From Cryobacterium glaciale (GTDB lineage: Bacteria > Actinomycetota > Actinomycetes > Actinomycetales > Microbacteriaceae): a stretch of DNA of 64,000 nt. Below the pieces are notes generated by a model that had not been told where the DNA came from, searched no databases, and saw only the letters and a program-made list of their open reading frames with translations. Location of the stretch: assembly GCF_004402535.1 (NCBI RefSeq), contig NZ_SOEY01000016.1:62001-126000 (forward strand). The letters run 5' to 3'. Positions 59,210-64,000 of this stretch are shown piece after piece; within the stretch, counting starts at the first letter, position 1; every line of letters begins with the position of its first letter. Both the position numbers and the translations under genes were made by a program.

Positions 59210-60457
59210 ATGAACCGCATAACGACCGCCCTGCTCGCCGCTCTCGAGGCATTACTTGTCGTCGCCATCGGCATCGGTATCGCCATGGTGCCGCTCACCG
59301 TACTCTGGGCCGCCCACTTCGGACTCTCGGTGGAATGGTTCGTCTTCTGGCGTGCTGCCGCGGATATCTGGCTGCTCGGCAACGGCGTCGACCTCACGGT
59401 GCAACTCGGCCCCGACGTGGCCGCGGCGCTCGGCCTGGCCGGCGCAGACACCCCGTTTCTGATCTCGGTGGTACCGCTCGGGTTTGCGATGCTCTCGGTG
59501 CTCATGGGCGTGCACACCGGTCGTCGCGCCGCAGAAACCCCGCACCGCTGGACCGGCGTCGCCGTCGCCGTGGGCACCTATGCGCTTCTGGCCACGCTCG
59601 TGACCCTGTCCGCCGTGTCGGCAACCGTCACGCCCAACCAGCTGCAGGGGCTCGTGCTGCCGACGCTCATCTATGCCGTCGGAGTACTGGCGGGGGCTGA
59701 ACTGGGGCGGCGCAAGACCGTGGGGGTTGTGGAGGGTCTGGATCGGGTGAGCCGAGGCATCCGCTCGTGGTACCAGCGGATGCCGCAGACCGCCCGCACC
59801 GTCATCGAGGGCGCCCTGCGTGGTGGAACGGCGGCGGCCGCCGGGGTGCTGATCGTGTCGGCCGTGGCCGTGGCCGTGCTCATCGCGGTCAACTACGCGA
59901 CCATCATCGGGCTGTACGAGGCGGTGCAGGCCGGCGTTTTCGGCGGCGCCACCATCACCCTCGCCCAGCTCGCCCTCATTCCCAACCTCGTCATCTGGGC
60001 CGCCGCGTGGTTCGTCGGGCCGGGCATCGCACTCGGTGTGGGAACCACCGTCTCGCCGATCGGTACCGTCGTGGGAACCCTGCCCGGCCTGCCCCTGTTC
60101 GGCGCGCTGCCACAGGGCACCCCCAGCTACGGGTTTGTCGGCCTGCTCGTGCCCGTGCTCACGGGCTTCGCCTTCGCGGTCGTGACCCGGCAATTTCTGG
60201 ACCGTTCGGGTGTGCCCGAACGCACGACGCTCGAACACGTGCTCACCGGTCTCGGCATGGGCGTCGTCGGCGGCGCCCTGCTCGGCTTGCTCGCCTGGTG
60301 GTCGGCCGGAGCGATGGGCCCCGGCCGTCTCGTGGAGGTCGGGCCGAATCCGCTGCTGGTCGGTGCGTTGGCCGCCGCCGAGATCGGGGTCGCGGCTGCC
60401 CTCGGCATGCTGGGCGGCCGGGTGCGACTCCCGTCAGTGCGCCGCGTCAAACGGTAA
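59210..60457 (+). CDS. perM: DUF6350 / PerM-type cell-division membrane protein
   Basis: 415 aa with about nine hydrophobic helices. It lies between sucD and purN, the position of perM in mycobacteria (Rv0955), where PerM stabilises the divisome protein FtsB during chronic infection. Segments include ALEALLVVAIGIGIAMVPLTVLW, FLISVVPLGFAMLSVLMGV and LALIPNLVIWAAAWFVGPGIALGVGT, a DUF6350 pattern. An inverted pair of CGGATGC words (59756-59784) lies in its coding sequence. The assignment rests on family pattern and gene order. Confidence 0.82.
   Translation: MNRITTALLAALEALLVVAIGIGIAMVPLTVLWAAHFGLSVEWFVFWRAAADIWLLGNGVDLTVQLGPDVAAALGLAGADTPFLISVVPLGFAMLSVLMGVHTGRRAAETPHRWTGVAVAVGTYALLATLVTLSAVSATVTPNQLQGLVLPTLIYAVGVLAGAELGRRKTVGVVEGLDRVSRGIRSWYQRMPQTARTVIEGALRGGTAAAAGVLIVSAVAVAVLIAVNYATIIGLYEAVQAGVFGGATITLAQLALIPNLVIWAAAWFVGPGIALGVGTTVSPIGTVVGTLPGLPLFGALPQGTPSYGFVGLLVPVLTGFAFAVVTRQFLDRSGVPERTTLEHVLTGLGMGVVGGALLGLLAWWSAGAMGPGRLVEVGPNPLLVGALAAAEIGVAAALGMLGGRVRLPSVRRVKR
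59756..59784. repeat. Inverted repeat of the CGGATGC word inside perM
   Basis: GGCATCCGCT, nine bases, AGCGGATGCC: perfect 10-bp arms within the coding sequence. Confidence 0.85.
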
Positions 60458-60460
60458 GCT
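60455..60460 (+). promoter_or_regulatory. -10 element for leaderless purN transcript
   Basis: TAAGCT, 6 nt, then GTG 60467. The TAA is at the same time the perM stop codon. Confidence 0.6.
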
Positions 60461-60466
60461 CAAACC

Positions 60467-61060
60467 GTGCTGTCTATTGTCGTGTTGATCTCCGGCGGAG
60501 GATCCAATCTGCGAGCCCTGCTGGAGGCGTCAGAAGACGCCGAGTTTCCGGCCCGAATAGTCGCGATCGGCGCCGACCGCGACGCCGACGGGCTCGGGCT
60601 GGGGGTCGAATTCGGCATCCCCGCATTCTCCGTTCCCTTTTCCTCGTTCGCCGACCGCGCCGCCTGGGGCGACGAACTGCTCGCACAGATTCAGCAGTGG
60701 CAGCCCGACCTGGTCGTGCTCAGCGGCATGATGCGCCTGCTACCGCCACGCGTGGTCGCTGCCCTGTCGCCGAACCTGATCAACACGCACCCGGCCTACC
60801 TGCCCGAGTTTCCCGGGGCGCACGCCGTGCGCGACGCCCTCGCCGCCGGGGCCGTGCAGACCGGCGCCAGCATCATCGTGGTCGACAACGGTGTCGACGA
60901 AGGCCCCATCCTGGTGCAGGAACGCGTCGCCGTTCTGCCCGGTGACACCGAAACTTCCCTGCAGAATCGCATCAAGATCGTCGAGCGGCGCCTGCTGATC
61001 CAGGCCGTGCTCGACATCGCCAACGGACACATGAACCTCAAGGAGAACTCCAACGCATGA
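60467..61060 (+). CDS. purN: Phosphoribosylglycinamide formyltransferase (GAR transformylase)
   Basis: 197 aa; third step of de novo purine synthesis, using 10-formyl-tetrahydrofolate. [17 protein letters not shown] binds the phosphate, and [25 protein letters not shown] holds the catalytic Asn-His pair (usually N-x-H-P-S-L-L-P; here the Ser-Leu-Leu is Ala-Tyr-Leu), with the third catalytic residue in [11 protein letters not shown] (Asp). GTG start, leaderless promoter; overlaps purH by 4 bp. Confidence 0.95.
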   Translation: MLSIVVLISGGGSNLRALLEASEDAEFPARIVAIGADRDADGLGLGVEFGIPAFSVPFSSFADRAAWGDELLAQIQQWQPDLVVLSGMMRLLPPRVVAALSPNLINTHPAYLPEFPGAHAVRDALAAGAVQTGASIIVVDNGVDEGPILVQERVAVLPGDTETSLQNRIKIVERRLLIQAVLDIANGHMNLKENSNA

Positions 61061-62724
61061 GTGGACACACCAACGCGCCCAGCTCGTACCGTAACCTGGA
61101 CCAGATCCGCATCGAGCGCGCACTCATCTCCGTGAGCGACAAGACCGGCCTGCTCGAGCTGGCCGCAGCATTGACAGCGGATGGCGTCGAAATCGTCTCC
61201 ACCGGATCCACGGCGACCACCATTCGCGCCGCCGGCTACGACGTGACCGACGTCGCGGCTGTCACCGGCTTTCCGGAATCGCTCGACGGCCGCGTCAAAA
61301 CCCTGCACCCCGGCGTGCACGCCGGAATCCTCGCCGACCTGCGCCTCGAAACCCACGAAGCGCAGCTGGACGAGCTTGGCATCAAGGCGTTCCAGCTCGT
61401 CGTCGTCAACCTGTACCCCTTCGTGGAGACCGTTGAGAGCGGCGCCGAGCCGGCCGACGTGATCGAGCAGATCGACATCGGCGGACCGGCGCTCGTGCGG
61501 GCATCCGCTAAGAACCACGCCAACGTGGCCATCGTCGTCGACCCGGCCAACTACGGCGAGATCATCGAGGCCGTCACCGCTGGCGGTTCGACCCTCAAGC
61601 TGCGCCAGAAGCTCGCCTCGCTCGCGTTCGAGCACACCGCCGACTACGACCTGAGTGTGTCAGCCTGGTTCACCGAGAACGTCTACGACCAGTGGCAGGA
61701 CGACACCGAGGCCCTCGACGAGGACGTCACGTTCGAGGTAGCCGAGGAGGAAGACGACGACGAGTCGCCGTTCCCCGAGGGACTCGGCATCGAGGTCACC
61801 CGCGAGGCGATTCTGCGCTACGGCGAGAACTCGCACCAGGCCGCCGCGCTCTACGTGGGCGAAGGCGGCCGCGGCATCGCCCAGGCCCGGCAGCTGCACG
61901 GCAAGGACATGTCGTACAACAACTACGTCGACGCGGATGCCGCGGTACGCGCCGCTTTCGACTTCAGTGAACCGGCCGTCGCCATCGTCAAGCACGCCAA
62001 CCCCTGCGGCATCGCTATCGCCAAGCCGAACGCACCGGATGCCATCGCGTCCGCGCACCTGCGCGCCCACGCTTGCGACCCGATCTCCGCGTTCGGCGGC
62101 GTGATCGCCGCGAACCGCGTCGTCACGCTCGGCATGGCCGAAACCATCAGTGAGATCTTCACCGAGGTGCTCGTGGCCCCCGGTTTCGAGCCGGCCGCGG
62201 TGGAACTGCTCACCAAGAAGAAGAACATCCGCCTGCTCGAACTGCCCGCCGACTACGAGCGTTCCTCGCTCGAACTGCACCAGATCTCGGGCGGCCTGCT
62301 CGTGCAGGAGACCGACAGCTTCGAAGACTTCAGCTCGGCCGGCTGGACGCTCGTGGCCGGCCCCGAAGTGGATGCCGTCATGCGCGCCGACCTCGAATTC
62401 GCGTGGAAGTCGTGCCGTTCCGTGAAGTCGAACGCCATTCTGCTCGCGCACGCCGGGGCATCCGTTGGTGTGGGCATGGGCCAGGTCAACCGGGTCGACT
62501 CCTGCCACCTCGCCGTGAGCCGCGCCGGAGAACGGGCCGAGGGTTCGGTCGCCGCGTCGGACGCGTTCTTCCCCTTCGCTGACGGACTCGAGGTGCTGCT
62601 CGAAGCCGGAATCGCGGCTGTCGTGCAGCCCGGCGGATCGGTACGCGACCCCGAGGTCATCGCCGCAGCGGCTGCAGCCGGTGTCTCGATGTACTTCACG
62701 GGAGAGCGCCACTTCTTCCACTAG
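61057..62724 (+). CDS. purH: Bifunctional AICAR transformylase / IMP cyclohydrolase
   Basis: 555 aa, final two steps to IMP. N-terminal cyclohydrolase (MGS-like) domain: [60 protein letters not shown]-terminal transformylase: [39 protein letters not shown], and the tail [14 protein letters not shown] ~35-residue acidic insert ([22 protein letters not shown]) separates the domains. Terminator follows. Confidence 0.97.
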   Translation: MSGHTNAPSSYRNLDQIRIERALISVSDKTGLLELAAALTADGVEIVSTGSTATTIRAAGYDVTDVAAVTGFPESLDGRVKTLHPGVHAGILADLRLETHEAQLDELGIKAFQLVVVNLYPFVETVESGAEPADVIEQIDIGGPALVRASAKNHANVAIVVDPANYGEIIEAVTAGGSTLKLRQKLASLAFEHTADYDLSVSAWFTENVYDQWQDDTEALDEDVTFEVAEEEDDDESPFPEGLGIEVTREAILRYGENSHQAAALYVGEGGRGIAQARQLHGKDMSYNNYVDADAAVRAAFDFSEPAVAIVKHANPCGIAIAKPNAPDAIASAHLRAHACDPISAFGGVIAANRVVTLGMAETISEIFTEVLVAPGFEPAAVELLTKKKNIRLLELPADYERSSLELHQISGGLLVQETDSFEDFSSAGWTLVAGPEVDAVMRADLEFAWKSCRSVKSNAILLAHAGASVGVGMGQVNRVDSCHLAVSRAGERAEGSVAASDAFFPFADGLEVLLEAGIAAVVQPGGSVRDPEVIAAAAAAGVSMYFTGERHFFH

Positions 62725-62737
62725 CCCAAGCGCCGGA

Positions 62738-62770
62738 AGCACCCTCGATAGTGAATCGGGGGTGCTTTTT
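62738..62770 (+). terminator. Intrinsic terminator of purNH
   Basis: AGCACCCTCGAT, AGTGA loop, ATCGGGGGTGCT (one T-G), then TTTTTG. Confidence 0.92.
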
Positions 62771-62860
62771 GCGTACCCACTCCGGATATCCTATTCGTGG
62801 CGGTTCCACACACCGGCGCCGCCGCATCCGGCCCACAAGGCCCGAAACAACGGAGTTTCC

Positions 62861-63940
62861 ATGACCCTCACGCACCCCGCCGCCGCCCTCGATTCTCTCG
62901 CACAGACGACGCTGTCCCATGAGAAAGTACTGATCACGACCGGGGAACGCTCCGGACTGATGATCACGGTGGCCGTCCACTCCACCCGCCTCGGCCAGGC
63001 CCTCGGCGGCGCCCGCCTCTGGCAATACGCGACCTGGACCGACGCGGTCGCCGACGCCCTGCGCCTCTCCGCCGCCATGACCCTCAAGAACGCGGCTGCC
63101 GGCCTGAACCGCGGCGGCGGCAAATCGGTGATCTACCTGCCGCTCAGCACGGTGCTGACGGATGCGCAGAAGCGGCTGGCGATGCTCGACCTCGGTGACG
63201 CCATCGAAAGCCTGAACGGCGCCTACATGACCGCCGAAGACGTCGGCACGAGTGCCGAACTCATGGCCATCGTCGCCGAACGCACGAGTCATGTCTGCGG
63301 CCTGCCCGCTGCGACCGGCGGCGTCGGCGAACCAGCGGATGCCACAGCCGCCGGCGTGTACGCGAGCATCGAAGCCACCCTGGAGGCCCTGTTCGGCAGC
63401 CGCGAGGTACGCGGCCGCCACCTGGTGATCTCGGGCCTCGGCCAGGTCGGCGGTCGCCTCGCCACGGCCTTGGCGACCGCTGGCGCCACCCTCACCGTTA
63501 CCGACATCAACCCGGAGAAGCGTGCGCTCGCCACCGAGCTCGGCGCGAGCTGGGTGTCGGTCGCCGACGCGCACCGGGTGCACGCCGACCTGTTCGTGCC
63601 GTGCGGCCTCGGCGGGGTGCTGACCTCAGCCGTGATCGCGGAGCTCAACGTGCTCGGCGTCTGCGGCGCCGCCAACAATCAGCTCGCGGGCCCGGCCGGG
63701 GCGGCCCAGCTGGATGCGAGGGGCATCCTCTGGGCACCGGATTTCGTCGTCAACGCCGGCGGTGTCGTCTACCTCGACCTGGCGAGCGAACCGAACGCCG
63801 ACCTCGGCCAGATCTCGGCGCGCGTCGCTGCGATCGGTTCGGTGCTCACTCAGATTTTCACGGATGCCCGCGCTAGCGAGATCACGACGCTCGCAGCCGC
63901 CGAGCTACTCGCCGCGACCCGCCTGGATGCCACCCGGTAG
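62861..63940 (+). CDS. Glu/Leu/Phe/Val dehydrogenase (leucine dehydrogenase type)
   Basis: 359 aa; NAD+-dependent oxidative deamination of a hydrophobic amino acid. Substrate/catalytic region: LKNAAAGLNRGGGKSVIYLP (two conserved lysines) and AYMTAEDVGTSAELM (Asp). The Rossmann domain starts GRHLVISGLGQVGGRLATALATAGATLTVTD, and CGAANNQLAG is the usual NAD-site block. ATG 62861 is preceded by GGAG. It may link branched-chain amino-acid catabolism to the Liv uptake system (inference). The 60 bp left after its stop hold nothing I can call. Confidence 0.93.
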   Translation: MTLTHPAAALDSLAQTTLSHEKVLITTGERSGLMITVAVHSTRLGQALGGARLWQYATWTDAVADALRLSAAMTLKNAAAGLNRGGGKSVIYLPLSTVLTDAQKRLAMLDLGDAIESLNGAYMTAEDVGTSAELMAIVAERTSHVCGLPAATGGVGEPADATAAGVYASIEATLEALFGSREVRGRHLVISGLGQVGGRLATALATAGATLTVTDINPEKRALATELGASWVSVADAHRVHADLFVPCGLGGVLTSAVIAELNVLGVCGAANNQLAGPAGAAQLDARGILWAPDFVVNAGGVVYLDLASEPNADLGQISARVAAIGSVLTQIFTDARASEITTLAAAELLAATRLDATR

Positions 63941-64000
63941 CGCGTGCCCGTGCTGCTCGCGCGTGCAAAAGCTGCTCGCGCGCCCGGCAGGCCACCCGCG

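Noticed and set aside
58222-59577. 451-codon minus-strand ORF opposite sucD and perM
   Set aside because: Crosses the sucCD terminator and two good genes; antisense composition.

Overview
The window is high-GC, gene-dense chromosomal DNA of an actinobacterium, most likely Microbacteriaceae (Cryobacterium/Leifsonia/Salinibacterium-like). The reasons are the GC-rich third codon positions, the gene orders glmS-acpS-alr-tsaE...tsaB-rimI-tsaD-groES and sucC-sucD-perM-purN-purH, the many TAGNCT-N6-ATG leaderless starts, and a heavily repeated CGGATGC/GCATCCG word. I see no rRNA, tRNA, CRISPR array, transposase or phage genes. The family assignment is inference from gene order and style, since no database could be searched.

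Layout. 1-3.8 kb: the 3' end of glmS, then acpS, alr and tsaE. 3.8-11.9 kb: a block that separates tsaE from tsaB. It holds two TSUP exporters, a GntR/FCD regulator divergent from a MatC-like carrier, a class III CoA-transferase and a fused carboxyltransferase (together a plausible malonate or related dicarboxylate route), an MDR oxidoreductase, and an inverted, decayed copy of the TSUP-tsaB junction. 11.9-16.8 kb: tsaB-rimI-tsaD, two small membrane proteins, a THUMP-like methyltransferase, and groES behind CIRCE operators. 16.9-24.3 kb: rarD, a shortened and a full-length LivK-type lipoprotein, and convergent livHMGF in which LivH carries an exported beta-sandwich domain. 24.5-38.6 kb: purine genes guaB, guaB3 and guaA, interspersed with a clostripain-type lipoprotein and its membrane partner, glpD, a one-gene AbiEi/nuclease-like cassette between 58-nt stem-loop repeats, a KhtTU-type K+/H+ antiporter, SURF1 and a DUF3817 protein. 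38.8-44.1 kb: an accessory zone with several broken genes (marR/eamA, a GNAT gene, an epimerase). 44.1-56.8 kb: an unusual pyruvate-kinase-like protein, a Bax-inhibitor-1 family protein, GDPD, pcrA, FUSC, an extracytoplasmic flavin electron-transfer trio (ferredoxin reductase, FMN-binding protein, ApbE) and small membrane proteins. 57.0-63.9 kb: sucCD, perM, purN, purH and a leucine-dehydrogenase family gene.

Most of the window is core metabolism: cell-wall precursors, t6A tRNA modification, purines, the TCA cycle and amino-acid transport. The least explained items are the 58-nt hairpin family and the cassette it brackets, the inverted TSUP/tsaB remnant, the CoA-transferase/carboxyltransferase locus, the two-gene clostripain locus, the half-size solute-binding lipoprotein, and the dispersed CGGATGC word that overrides normal codon preference.
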